Shown: positions 53,249 to 61,439 of the stretch, in pieces
Position numbering within the stretch: position 1 is the stretch's first letter
How the letters are laid out: every line of letters starts with the position of its first letter
Assembly: GCF_902497875.1 (NCBI RefSeq)
Contig: NZ_CABVHY010000022.1
Span: 1-64,000 of the forward strand
Length of the DNA stretch: 64,000 nt
Reading direction: 5' to 3'
Origin: Pseudomonas fluorescens
GTDB taxonomy: Bacteria > Pseudomonadota > Gammaproteobacteria > Pseudomonadales > Pseudomonadaceae
Made by a program: the position numbers and the translations under genes
Notes under the pieces: generated by a model
Databases searched by the model: none
What the model was told of the DNA's origin: nothing
The model's input: only the letters and a program-made list of their open reading frames with translations

Positions 53249-53587
53249 CTAGTCCTTGCGGGGAGAACCTTGCATCACCAGTTTGATCAGCGGCACCAGG
53301 CTGGCGCCGAGTCTCGCCAGACGGGATACGCTGCCGACGCCTCCGCTTCGGGCTCCCTTACCGCTCAAAAAACCCAGTAAGGTCACCGCGGCGACGCCCC
53401 AGAGCGGCGCGTGCTTGATACCGAAGCCCTCCTGCCAGCCTTGGGTCATGCCGCGTACGCGTTGCAACGGTTGCAGCAGGTTGCGCGACTCATGGCGGAT
53501 TTCCTGGCGGTGCATTTCCATGCGCAACCGGATCAACACCTTGCGCATTTCGCGTCGGGAACTGTTGGGTGGTAGCTCAGGGTTCAT
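53249..53587 (-). CDS. Hypothetical protein of the YqjK-like position
   Basis: 112 aa, basic, with an Arg/Gln-rich N-terminal half (REMRKVLIRLRMEMHRQEIRHESR), one weak hydrophobic segment (APLWGVAAVTLLGFLSG) and a Gly/Ser-rich end. It overlaps the end of the YqjE-like gene by four bases (ATGA). In enterics a small yqjK gene follows yqjD-yqjE; this one is in that place, but I cannot show homology. Confidence 0.75.
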   Translation of the reverse strand: MNPELPPNSSRREMRKVLIRLRMEMHRQEIRHESRNLLQPLQRVRGMTQGWQEGFGIKHAPLWGVAAVTLLGFLSGKGARSGGVGSVSRLARLGASLVPLIKLVMQGSPRKD

Positions 53588-53973
53588 GGCAGGAGACGCT
53601 CCCGGTCGTTGGCCAATTCTTCAAGGGTCGAATGGAACGGCGATGACTCGTCGAAGATCGCTGCTTTCAAGCGCATCGCGCAAAACAGCGCGGCGAGCGT
53701 ATAGAAACCACACAGGCCAATGATCCCGGCCAGGCGATAGCTGTCCCAGACCAGAATCAGCACCAGTGCCGAGAGCCCGATCAGCAGCAGCAAGGCAAAC
53801 ACCAGGGCCAGGCCGGCGAACAACAACAGGCTCACTGTCCGGGCTTTTTGCTCTTGCAACTCGATGCCGAACAATTCGACATGACTGTGCAACAACCCCA
53901 AGAAAGCCGCACCCAGTCGCCGCGGTGAGGAGCTTGGGCCCGTCTCGGACGAGCCGGATTCACCGATAGCCAT
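53584..53973 (-). CDS. Phage holin family/YqjE-like membrane protein
   Basis: 129 aa. Two long hydrophobic helices (about residues 46-76 and 82-102), preceded by LHSHVELFGIELQEQKART, the signature of the YqjE (Phage_holin_3_6) family. Despite the name these are chromosomal membrane proteins, not lysis genes. It lies between the DUF883 gene and the YqjK-like gene with overlaps or one-base gaps, so the three form an operon. Confidence 0.85.
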   Translation of the reverse strand: MAIGESGSSETGPSSSPRRLGAAFLGLLHSHVELFGIELQEQKARTVSLLLFAGLALVFALLLLIGLSALVLILVWDSYRLAGIIGLCGFYTLAALFCAMRLKAAIFDESSPFHSTLEELANDRERLLP

Positions 53974-53974
53974 A

Positions 53975-54289
53975 TTAGCGCCGCGTCGCCAGCAGGCCGA
54001 TCAGAAAGCCTACGCCAGCAGCAATGCCTACCGATTGCCATGGATTGGCCTGGACATAGTCTTCAGTGGCGGTGACTGCCGCTTTGCCGCGCTCGCGCAG
54101 GGAGTCTTCGGTCAGTTGCAGGGTTTGGCGGGCACGCAGCAGGCTGTCGTGAATCTGCGAACGCAGTTCATCGGCTTGGTCGCCGGCCAATGTCGCGGTG
54201 TGTTCCAGCAACCTTTCCGTGTCATTGACCAGGGTTTGAAAATCCGCCATCAGTACTTCTTGAGCAGTCTTTGCTGTTTTGCTGGCCAT
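53975..54289 (-). CDS. DUF883 family protein (YqjD/ElaB-like)
   Basis: 104 aa. A long helical, polar body (about residues 10-80) leads to a C-terminal membrane anchor VGIAAGVGFLIGLLATRR, with NPWQS before it. This is the YqjD/ElaB layout, known to tether ribosomes to the inner membrane in stationary-phase E. coli. It is the first gene of the three-gene operon. Confidence 0.9.
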   Translation of the reverse strand: MASKTAKTAQEVLMADFQTLVNDTERLLEHTATLAGDQADELRSQIHDSLLRARQTLQLTEDSLRERGKAAVTATEDYVQANPWQSVGIAAGVGFLIGLLATRR

Positions 54290-54625
54290 GGTTATCTCCG
54301 TAGGTGGCTTCTGAGTATTTCGAGTATGAGGCTTGCTGGAAGGTTCAGTGCAATTGACTGGTACAGCTTTTGCTTTGTCGTGGTGCGCAGGGAAGCGATT
54401 TTGCGCCGCGGCTGGGCGTCAATGTGGCGCGAGCCCATGAAAACCATAACCTAAAAAACTAAAACCCGCGAAAAACCCCTAGCGGCGATTTGCCTGTTCG
54501 TGATTCCTGCGCCAAAGCGGTTCACCCATGCCACAGCCTAGACTGTGGTCGGTGCCAATTTGGTGCATAAAAGGAACCGCCGAACTGCTTTGGTGCTTTT
54601 TCCTGCATTCAGGTCTGCCAACTCC
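54290..54625. other. Intergenic region between DUF883 and amt
   Basis: 336 bp holding divergent promoters. Features near amt are a 6-bp hairpin CCACAG / CTGTGG (54531-54548) and GGTGC repeats (GGTGCCAATTTGGTGCAT at 54551-54568, GGTGC again near 54593) that resemble NtrC half-sites. Apart from that I see nothing convincing. Confidence 0.45.
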
Positions 54626-55834
54626 ATGGAAAATCTGCAAAGCGCTGTGGACAGTCTGGTCCACAGCTCCAATACGCTGTTCATTCTGATGGGCGCGGTC
54701 ATGGTGCTGGCCATGCACGCTGGTTTCGCCTTTCTTGAAGTGGGTACGGTCAGGCAAAAAAACCAGGTCAACGCGTTGTCGAAGATCCTCAGCGATTTCG
54801 CCATTTCGACCCTGGCCTATTTCTTTATAGGCTATTGGATTTCCTACGGCGTCAGCTTTATGCAACCCGCGGCGGTGATCAGCGCGGATCACGGCTATGG
54901 GCTGGTGAAGTTTTTCTTCTTGCTGACCTTCGCTGCAGCCATTCCGGCGATCATCTCTGGCGGTATCGCCGAGCGCGCCCGATTCGCCCCCCAACTCTGT
55001 GCAACGGCGCTGATCGTGGCCTTCATTTATCCGTTCTTCGAAGGCATGGTGTGGAACGGCAATTTCGGTCTGCAAGCCTGGTTGCTCGCACGCTTTGGCG
55101 CGACCTTTCACGATTTTGCAGGATCAGTGGTGGTGCATGCCATGGGTGGCTGGCTGGCGCTTGCCGCCGTATTGTTGCTCGGGCCACGGCAGGGCCGATA
55201 CCGCGAGGGACGGTTGGTCGCCTTTGCGCCGTCGAGCATTCCGTTTCTGGCCTTGGGTTCGTGGATCCTGATTGTCGGCTGGTTCGGCTTTAACGTCATG
55301 AGCGCACAAGCCCTGCAAGGAGTCAGCGGGTTGGTGGCGATCAACTCATTGATGGCGATGGTCGGTGGCACCGTGGCGGCGTTGATCGTCGGGCGCAATG
55401 ACCCCGGCTTCTTGCATAACGGGCCATTGGCCGGGTTGGTAGCGATTTGCGCGGGTTCCGACCTGATGCACCCGGTCGGGGCGCTGGTAACAGGCGTCAT
55501 CGCCGGGGCATTGTTCGTCTGGTGCTTCACCGCGGCGCAAGGCAAGTGGAAGATCGATGATGTGCTGGGTGTCTGGCCATTGCATGGGCTTTGTGGCGTC
55601 TGGGGTGGAATTGCCTGCGGTATTTTCGGCCAGAGCGCGTTGGGTGGCCTGGGTGGGGTCAGTCTGATCAGCCAGTTGATCGGAACCGCATTGGGGGTGG
55701 TGATCGCCTTTACTGGTGGGCTGCTGGTTTATGGCGCCATCAAGTATTTCCATGGGCTGCGGTTGAGCCAGGAAGAGGAGTATTACGGCGCGGATCTATC
55801 AATACACAAGATCGGTTCGGTGAGCCAGGATTGA
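54626..55834 (+). CDS. amt: Ammonium transporter
   Basis: 402 aa, eleven membrane helices. The pore residues are visible: Asp163 (FHDFAGSVVVHAMGG), the twin histidines His171 and the one in WPLHGLCGVWGG, and the Phe gate region. No glnK lies beside it, unlike the usual amtB-glnK pair, so PII control would rely on a gene elsewhere. The ATG at 54626 (MENLQSAVDSL) was chosen because the longer frame starts in the promoter region; GGTCTGCC gives only a weak ribosome site. Confidence 0.93.
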   Translation: MENLQSAVDSLVHSSNTLFILMGAVMVLAMHAGFAFLEVGTVRQKNQVNALSKILSDFAISTLAYFFIGYWISYGVSFMQPAAVISADHGYGLVKFFFLLTFAAAIPAIISGGIAERARFAPQLCATALIVAFIYPFFEGMVWNGNFGLQAWLLARFGATFHDFAGSVVVHAMGGWLALAAVLLLGPRQGRYREGRLVAFAPSSIPFLALGSWILIVGWFGFNVMSAQALQGVSGLVAINSLMAMVGGTVAALIVGRNDPGFLHNGPLAGLVAICAGSDLMHPVGALVTGVIAGALFVWCFTAAQGKWKIDDVLGVWPLHGLCGVWGGIACGIFGQSALGGLGGVSLISQLIGTALGVVIAFTGGLLVYGAIKYFHGLRLSQEEEYYGADLSIHKIGSVSQD

Positions 55835-55866
55835 AGGTGTGTGCCCGTCGGTTCGCCGATCCCTCT

Positions 55867-55895
55867 GTAGGAGCTGCCGCAGGCTGCGATCTTTT
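55867..55895 (+). repeat. REP element, GTAGGAGCTGCCGCAGG family
   Basis: A single copy (GTAGGAGCTGCCGCAGGCTG then CGATCTTTTGATC) between the convergent amt and antiporter genes. Confidence 0.85.
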
Positions 55896-55972
55896 GATCT
55901 TTGTGTCCGGCCGATCACCGTATGGTTTCGCCGAGAAGATCGTCCGAACGCAGGCCCGAACCTTCGCCAGCT

Positions 55973-57931
55973 CTACGCCCCGCCCAGCAGCCGCGCTTCG
56001 CAGGCCTCGATGGCGGATAGGGTTCCGGACATCAGCACCTTGTCACCGGCCTGTAAATGGGTGGTTCCCTCCACCGTCAGGTCGTTGCCATCGCGCTGCA
56101 CGGCCTGAACGTCCACGCCCAGGGGCTCCAGGTCCAGTTCGCTCAATGACAGCCCACAGGCATGGGCATTGGCGCCGAGATTGACCGCATGCATCAGCAC
56201 CTTCGGCTGGCCACGGTTGTCCAGCAGGTTGCTCTGCGCGCCATGATAAAAGCCATGTAGCAGTCGATAGCGGTTGTGCCGCACTTCATCGACCTTGGCC
56301 TGAACCTGTGTTTTGGGCAGGCCGAGCATGATCAGCGCATGGGAGGCAAGCATCAGGCTCGACTCGAGCAGTTCCGGGACTACTTCGCTGGCACCGGCGG
56401 CTTTCAATTCGGCCAGTTGGCTGTCATCGCGGGTCCGCACCAGAATCGGTACCTCGCTGTTGATGCGGCGTGCCTCCTTGAGCACGATCATCGCAATCTC
56501 GCTCTTGTCCACGGCAATCACCAGCAATCGGGCACGTCCAAGCCCTACAGCGGCGAGCAGCTCGCCCCGGCGTGAATCGCCATAGTGCACGCAGCTTTCG
56601 CCGGCCGCGGCTTCCTGAATCCGTACCGGGTCGTCATCGAGCGCGATGAAGTGCTGTTGTTCGCGGCGCAGGAAGCGCCCGATGGACTGGCCAACCCGAC
56701 CGTAACCGCAAATCACCACATGCCCGTTCAGTTCGGCATTGAGCTCGCTGATCTGCTCCAGTTTCGTCTCTTCGTTGGGTTTGCGATGCACGCGCGCGGC
56801 AATCCGGGGGGCGGCGCGCAACAGCAGGGGCGTGAGCAGCATCGAACAGAACGTCGCCGCCAGCAGCAGGCCACTGATGTCGCCGGGCATCAGTTTGCTT
56901 TGTTGCATCTGCGCCATCAGCGCAAAGCAGAACTCGCCACCCTGAGCCAGCGCCAGGCCGCTGCGCCAGGCGGTTTCAGCGTCGTTGCCGCGCCACTTGA
57001 CCAGCGCCGCCACTACCATGCCCTTGATCAGCAACAGCCCCAGGGTCAAACCGAGGATGAGTAGCGCATGGCTGACGAACAGCTGCAGGTCGATCAACAT
57101 GCCGATACTGACGAAGAACAGCCCAAGCAAGATGTCGCGGAACGGCCGGATGTCGGCTTCGATCTGATGCCGGTAATGGCTTTCCCCCAGCAACATGCCG
57201 GCCAGAAAGGCACCGAGGGCGGGGGAGAGTCCCAGCAGGTGAGTCAGCCAGGCGGTCAGCAGGACAATGACCAGGGCCAGCAGCACGAACAATTCGGCGG
57301 AGTGGGAAGCGGCGACCTCATGGAACAAACGCGGCAGTAGCCAGCGGCTGGCCAACAGCAGGCCCGCAAACAGGATGACGGTCTTGCCCAGGGTGATCGG
57401 CAGTGCCCAGTACCAGGCCTGATCACTATTGCCGGCAAACACCGGGATCAGGGTCAGCAAGAGCACCGCGACCACATCCTGGAACAACAGCACGCCGATC
57501 GCGTTCTGACCGTGGCTGCTGAATATTTCACCGAGGCTGGTCAATTCTTTACTGACGATGGCTGTCGAGGACAGCGCCAGGCCGGCACCGAGCAATATGG
57601 CCGAGGTGATCGACACGCCACACAGCCATAACACTCCACCCAGCAATACCCCTGAAATCAGGACCTGCAGGCTGCCCAGGCCGAAAACCACGGAACGCAA
57701 CGCGAGCATTTTCGACAGGGAGAACTCCAGTCCCAGGGAAAACAGCAGGAAAACCACGCCCAGTTCGGCCAGATCCGGCAGGTCTTCGCTGTCATTCACC
57801 CAGTCGAACGCTGTAGGCCCCACCAACAGGCCGACGCACAGATAGCCCAGCACCGGCGGTAGTTGCAGGCGCCGGAACAGCGCAATCACCACCAGTGATG
57901 AAGCGAGGATGATCAACAGATTCGCAAACAC
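55973..57931 (-). CDS. CPA2 cation/proton antiporter with RCK domains (YbaL/KefB-like)
   Basis: 652 aa. About 12 membrane helices over residues 1-380 form the Na+/H+ exchanger domain (LGYLCVGLLVGP, SSTAIVSKEL, GLALAQGGEFCFAL). Then an RCK-N domain with GYGRVG at 409-414 and a final RCK-C domain (about 565-650). The layout fits K+ or Na+ efflux systems of the KefB/KefC/YbaL group. No KefF/KefG-type gene is adjacent, so glutathione gating is not indicated. The start is GTG at 57931, with GGAGAC upstream. Confidence 0.9.
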   Translation of the reverse strand: MFANLLIILASSLVVIALFRRLQLPPVLGYLCVGLLVGPTAFDWVNDSEDLPDLAELGVVFLLFSLGLEFSLSKMLALRSVVFGLGSLQVLISGVLLGGVLWLCGVSITSAILLGAGLALSSTAIVSKELTSLGEIFSSHGQNAIGVLLFQDVVAVLLLTLIPVFAGNSDQAWYWALPITLGKTVILFAGLLLASRWLLPRLFHEVAASHSAELFVLLALVIVLLTAWLTHLLGLSPALGAFLAGMLLGESHYRHQIEADIRPFRDILLGLFFVSIGMLIDLQLFVSHALLILGLTLGLLLIKGMVVAALVKWRGNDAETAWRSGLALAQGGEFCFALMAQMQQSKLMPGDISGLLLAATFCSMLLTPLLLRAAPRIAARVHRKPNEETKLEQISELNAELNGHVVICGYGRVGQSIGRFLRREQQHFIALDDDPVRIQEAAAGESCVHYGDSRRGELLAAVGLGRARLLVIAVDKSEIAMIVLKEARRINSEVPILVRTRDDSQLAELKAAGASEVVPELLESSLMLASHALIMLGLPKTQVQAKVDEVRHNRYRLLHGFYHGAQSNLLDNRGQPKVLMHAVNLGANAHACGLSLSELDLEPLGVDVQAVQRDGNDLTVEGTTHLQAGDKVLMSGTLSAIEACEARLLGGA

Positions 57932-58035
57932 AGAAGTCTCCGGTCAGGGGTCATGCGTAACAGAGCGTAGAGGCAAAAAAAGCCGCGAGCATGGTGCAAT
58001 TGACGTTGGGGGAGAATGATGTGCGTCATTCTTTT

Positions 58036-58068
58036 GTGACACTGTCTGACACTGTCTGACACTGCCTG
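58036..58068 (+). repeat. Short tandem decamer repeat
   Basis: ACTGTCTGAC twice in tandem (58041-58060), flanked by a partial unit on the left (GTGAC) and ACTGCCTG on the right, about three units. It lies between the antiporter start and the glutaredoxin-like gene. Confidence 0.8.
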
Positions 58069-58146
58069 GGTGGATCCATCCCTTGACTCGACGAGTTTTC
58101 CCGTCCGGCCTAGAATGAACGCCTATTCCTTGTCGGTCTGTTTGTC

Positions 58147-58383
58147 ATGCCCCCTGAATGCCAGCTGTTCGGCACCCTTGGTTGCCATCTCTGTGAACTC
58201 GCCGAAGCTGAAGTGATGCCGTTGGTGGAGGGCGGTTTGCTGGTGGAACTGGTGGATATTGCCGAAAACGAAGCCTTCTTTGAACGCTACGAGTTGCGTA
58301 TCCCGGTCCTGCGACGTGTTGATACCGGTGCCGAACTGGATTGGCCGTTCGATGCCGAGCAGGTGGTAGCATTTTTACGTTGA
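58147..58383 (+). CDS. Glutaredoxin-like (DUF836) family protein
   Basis: 78 aa. A CxxC active site (GTLGCHLCELAE) near residues 12-16, then ELVDIAENEAFFERYELRIPVLRR with the cis-Pro motif RIPVL. This is the short DUF836 glutaredoxin-like form; its substrate is unknown. Its stop is 83 bp before the LexA box of the next gene. Confidence 0.87.
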   Translation: MPPECQLFGTLGCHLCELAEAEVMPLVEGGLLVELVDIAENEAFFERYELRIPVLRRVDTGAELDWPFDAEQVVAFLR

Positions 58384-58464
58384 ACCATAATCTGCATTAA
58401 CGACGGCCACCTCCCACTTGTCGATCCTTCTGTAATCGCGTTGGCGAGAGATGTATTATTCGGT

Positions 58465-58484
58465 TACTGTATGCATGTACAGTA
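58465..58484. promoter_or_regulatory. LexA (SOS) box
   Basis: TACTGTATGCATGTACAGTA fits the gamma-proteobacterial LexA consensus CTGT-N8-ACAG including the flanking TA bases. A possible -10, TACTGT at 58465-58470, lies inside it, 17 bp after TTGGCG (58441-58446), so bound LexA would block this promoter. It is 58 bp before the ATG of the next gene. Confidence 0.88.
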
Positions 58485-58542
58485 GTCGAAGTGTTCTGCC
58501 ATGTCTCTCACCTGGCGAATCAAGAAAACAGAGGGATCTACC

Positions 58543-58863
58543 ATGGTCAATGTCGAACAATTGAAGAGTAGCGTAAACCGGATGTCCGCTGAGGTCGTGC
58601 GCGAGGCGGTGCTTGAACTGCGCCTGGATGGTCTGGTCACTGAAGGCAAGACGCCTTTCAACAAGCTGCATTTCAATACCTGCTTCGCTGAAATCGAAGC
58701 CTTGTTCCAGCGTGCCGGATACCATAAGCAACTGGACGTCGTGGGTTACCAGGGCTTGTTGTATGCGCTTTATGATCCTGGTCGCTGGGAGGCGGTCGAT
58801 GTGCTGCGCTGGCTCAAGGAGTTTACCGAAGCCGCAGCGCGACCTGAAATGATCCACGCCTGA
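58543..58863 (+). CDS. Uncharacterised small protein under LexA control
   Basis: 106 aa. The ATG at 58543 has GAGGGA at good spacing; an ATG at 58501 would add 14 residues. The sequence is mostly helical and soluble with no membrane segment: MVNVEQLKSSVNRMSAEVVR, RLDGLVTEGKTPFNKLHF, a Cys at about 46 (NTCFAEIEAL) and YDPGRWEAVDVLRWL. I do not recognise a family. The LexA box upstream implies SOS induction. The next gene, a pseudouridine synthase, follows 80 bp later and may be read from the same promoter. Confidence 0.8.
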   Translation: MVNVEQLKSSVNRMSAEVVREAVLELRLDGLVTEGKTPFNKLHFNTCFAEIEALFQRAGYHKQLDVVGYQGLLYALYDPGRWEAVDVLRWLKEFTEAAARPEMIHA

Positions 58864-58943
58864 TACCGGTGATGGAATCTCTCCTAGGTTCGCTTGCGCC
58901 CATGCTGGATAATGCCGGCCTGCATTAATGGCCAGAGCCCTGT

Positions 58944-59834
58944 ATGTCTACGTCATCTTTTAGCGCTGCACAGCATCAAGCCAGCACTTTGTACCTGCCT
59001 GCGGGCTCATGGCCGACGGTGCTCGATTGCCTGTGCGAACACTTCAGCGCCATCAGCCGCGAACAATGGCTGGACCGGATCGCTCGTGGGCGCGTGCTGG
59101 ATGGCCAGGGTGTGGCGATCAACGTTGGCCTGCCATACAAGGAAGGCCTGCGGATTCATTATTTTCGTGAGGTACCTGACGAAAAGCCGATCCCGGTACT
59201 GGAGTCGATTCTCTATGCCGATGAACACCTGGTGGTGGCCGATAAACCGCATTTTCTCCCGGTCACTCCGGCGGGTGAGTACGTCGAACAGACCTTGTTG
59301 CGACGGCTGATCCGGCGCCTGGATAACCCGCATCTGGTGCCATTGCATCGCATCGACCGGCATACCGCGGGGCTGGTGTTGTTCTCGGCCAACCCCGAGA
59401 GCCGTTCGGCTTATCAGTCGTTATTCCCCACACGAAAAATCGAGAAGCGTTACGAAGCTATCGCCCGGGCTTTGCCTGAGTTGTCATTTCCGCTGATTCA
59501 CAAAAGCCGACTGGTTGATGGCGAACCTTTCTTCCGCATGCAGGAGGGACCGGGGCCGAGCAACACCGAAACGGCGGTCGCAATCAGCGAGAAAAACGGC
59601 GAGCTCTGGCGCTACGCGTTGTCTCCCGTGACCGGCAAGAAGCACCAGTTGCGGGTGCATATGAGCGCGTTGGGGGCGGGTATTTGCAATGACCCGTTCT
59701 ATCCCCGGGTCCTCAAGGATGCGGAGGATGACTATGCCAACCCGCTGAAGCTGCTGGCGCAAGGCTTGCGGTTTATCGACCCGCTGAGTGGGCTGGAGCG
59801 CCATTTCGAAAGCGAAATCACTTTGCAATGGTGA
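58944..59834 (+). CDS. RluA-family pseudouridine synthase
   Basis: 296 aa. The catalytic Asp138 is in PLHRIDRHTAGLVLF, the motif II of RluA enzymes; KPHFLPVTP near 101 and KHQLRVHMSALG near 236 are the other conserved parts. An N-terminal S4-like stretch (about residues 35-60) is present but not certain. The target uridine (rRNA or tRNA) cannot be told. It is convergent with the YgdI/R gene across a hairpin. Confidence 0.9.
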   Translation: MSTSSFSAAQHQASTLYLPAGSWPTVLDCLCEHFSAISREQWLDRIARGRVLDGQGVAINVGLPYKEGLRIHYFREVPDEKPIPVLESILYADEHLVVADKPHFLPVTPAGEYVEQTLLRRLIRRLDNPHLVPLHRIDRHTAGLVLFSANPESRSAYQSLFPTRKIEKRYEAIARALPELSFPLIHKSRLVDGEPFFRMQEGPGPSNTETAVAISEKNGELWRYALSPVTGKKHQLRVHMSALGAGICNDPFYPRVLKDAEDDYANPLKLLAQGLRFIDPLSGLERHFESEITLQW

Positions 59835-59865
59835 TTCTGGCAATGGCCGTTGCCAGGCAATAAAC

Positions 59866-59894
59866 GATAAAACCCGCACAAGGCAGGTTTTATC
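59866..59894. terminator. Hairpin between convergent genes
   Basis: GATAAAACC (59866-59874) and GGTTTTATC (59886-59894), 9-bp stem with AT-rich base and 11-nt loop. The A and T runs are inside the stem, so it could terminate both the pseudouridine synthase and YgdI/R transcripts. Confidence 0.65.
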
Positions 59895-59918
59895 TGGCGC
59901 ACGGTATAGCCGTCGGGC

Positions 59919-60140
59919 TTACAACTCCTTGACGGTACGAACCTGATCTTTATTGACGCGGGTCTGTTTGCCATCCAGCTGTTCGAATTCATAGAAGCCC
60001 GATTTTGAATCATATCGAGGGCTGTCGACAGCCTGGATTTCGCGACCGTCATTCAAGGTAATCACAGCCGGCGACGAGCAACCGGCGAGCGCCGCGAGGC
60101 CCAGTGCAAGCATAAGAGTGGAAAGGGTCCGTTGAGTCAT
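59919..60140 (-). CDS. YgdI/YgdR family small lipoprotein
   Basis: 73 aa from the ATG at 60140. A lipobox LAALAGCSS puts the lipid-bearing Cys at about residue 21. The mature part VITLNDGREIQAVDSPRYDS.SGFYEFEQLDGKQTRVNKDQVRTV is the SH3-like YgdI/YgdR domain. Function unknown. Frame extension upstream to 60221 is unlikely. AGGAGA lies 8 bp before the ATG. Confidence 0.93.
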   Translation of the reverse strand: MTQRTLSTLMLALGLAALAGCSSPAVITLNDGREIQAVDSPRYDSKSGFYEFEQLDGKQTRVNKDQVRTVKEL

Positions 60141-60217
60141 GATGTGTCTCCTAAAATGATTATTTTTGATTAATGATCTTGAGACGTATACAGCGTGCGC
60201 AAGTTCCTTGGCTAGTG

Positions 60218-60820
60218 TCATTCTGATTCAGCATTGTACTGGCGCAAGAGTTCAGGGGTGTTCAGATTGGCCAGTCGCTGATCATTTTCGGGGCATTGCA
60301 AGGCCACGGCCCCCAGTCTGCGCATGAGTCTGCCGGGGCTGCGTTCACCTTCCTCCCAAGCACGTTCGAAATCACCCGCAAGCGCTGTCGGGATGATGCA
60401 TAACAGCGGTTCCCAGTGCTCCCCGTGGCGCAGCATCAGCGGCTTTTCGGGATGTTGGCTGGCGGTTTCGCGCATGGCATCGAGCAGGTTGGCATCGATT
60501 TGCGGCACATCGCACGGCAGTACCAGCAGCCATTCATGGCGAGCTACCGCCAGACCGGCGCGAATGCCGGCCAGTGGGCCGGGGAAGTCGTCGATGTCGT
60601 CCTGGACCAGTTGGTCGGCAAAGGGTGCATATTTCTCCTGGTTGCGATTGCAGGAGATGATCAGATCGTCACTCAATTCACGGGTCTTGTGCTGCAGGTG
60701 AGCAATCAACGGCTGGCCTCGCCACTCCAGCAGCCCCTTGTCCTGGCCACCCATGCGTTGGCCGCGCCCTCCAGCCAGGAGCAGAATGGAGCAGGGTGGC
60801 AGGTGAGTGTTCGAGTTCAT
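60218..60820 (-). CDS. mobA: Molybdenum cofactor guanylyltransferase MobA
   Basis: 200 aa. The GTP-binding motif LLAGGRGQRMGGQDKGLLEW near residues 15-34, VLPCDVP near 100 (metal Asp) and GPLAGIRAGL near 80 are typical. It adds GMP to molybdopterin to form the guanine dinucleotide cofactor. It is divergent from moaB with 79 bp between starts, and with moaB-moeA makes a molybdenum-cofactor cluster. From memory it matches PAO1 PA3028-PA3030. Confidence 0.95.
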   Translation of the reverse strand: MNSNTHLPPCSILLLAGGRGQRMGGQDKGLLEWRGQPLIAHLQHKTRELSDDLIISCNRNQEKYAPFADQLVQDDIDDFPGPLAGIRAGLAVARHEWLLVLPCDVPQIDANLLDAMRETASQHPEKPLMLRHGEHWEPLLCIIPTALAGDFERAWEEGERSPGRLMRRLGAVALQCPENDQRLANLNTPELLRQYNAESE

Positions 60821-60899
60821 GGCGCGTCTCCACAGGGGCGGCGAAATGGGGCGCTGTGATATAACACCGGGCTGTTTCTCCTACAACTGGATCGAGCCT

Positions 60900-61439
60900 A
60901 TGAAAGCCAAGGCTGATGTACCTTTTGCACCGTTGAATATCGCGGTGTTGACTGTCAGCGACACCCGTACCCTGGAAACCGATACCTCCGGACAGCTCTT
61001 CGTCGACCGACTGAGCGCTGCCGGGCATAACCTGGCGGCGCGGGTCCTGCTTAAAGATGATCTCTACAAAATCCGTGCGCAAGTCGCGACCTGGATTGCC
61101 GAAGACCAGGTGCAGGTGGTGCTGATCACCGGCGGTACCGGGTTCACCGGGCGCGATAGCACCCCGGAAGCCGTCAACTGCCTGCTCGATAAACAGGTCG
61201 ATGGTTTCGGCGAGCTGTTCCGGCAGATTTCGGTCGCGGACATCGGCACTTCGACCGTGCAGTCCCGCGCCTTGGCCGGATTGGCCAATGGCACGCTGGT
61301 GTGCTGCCTGCCAGGTTCGACCAATGCGGTTCGCACCGGGTGGGACGGGATCCTCGCCGAGCAACTGGATTCGCGGCATCGGCCCTGCAACTTTGTCCCT
61401 CATCTGAAGCAGGCTGCAGCCTGTGAACCCCGTGGGTAA
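60900..61439 (+). CDS. moaB: Molybdenum cofactor biosynthesis protein MoaB
   Basis: 179 aa. It has the MoaB/Mog fold with the molybdopterin-binding TGGTGFTGRDSTPEAV near residues 79-94, VLTVSDTRT near 16 and a PGSTNAVRTGWD loop near 136. The protein adenylylates molybdopterin or acts with MoeA in metal insertion. It overlaps moeA by 17 bp, so the two are coupled. The ATG at 60900 gives the usual N-terminus. Confidence 0.94.
   Translation: MKAKADVPFAPLNIAVLTVSDTRTLETDTSGQLFVDRLSAAGHNLAARVLLKDDLYKIRAQVATWIAEDQVQVVLITGGTGFTGRDSTPEAVNCLLDKQVDGFGELFRQISVADIGTSTVQSRALAGLANGTLVCCLPGSTNAVRTGWDGILAEQLDSRHRPCNFVPHLKQAAACEPRG

Noticed and set aside
53584..53973. Prophage remnant suggested by the holin-family protein
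   Set aside because: The YqjE family is chromosomal and is here in its usual yqjD-yqjE order; no other phage gene is present.
54585..54610. Sigma-54 promoter before amt (TTGGTGC...CTGCAT)
   Set aside because: GG and GC are 11 bases apart instead of 10, and the hexamer differs from TGGCAC.
60150..60182. Fur-box-like A/T tract upstream of the YgdI/R lipoprotein gene
   Set aside because: It matches the consensus only loosely, and the gene has no iron link.
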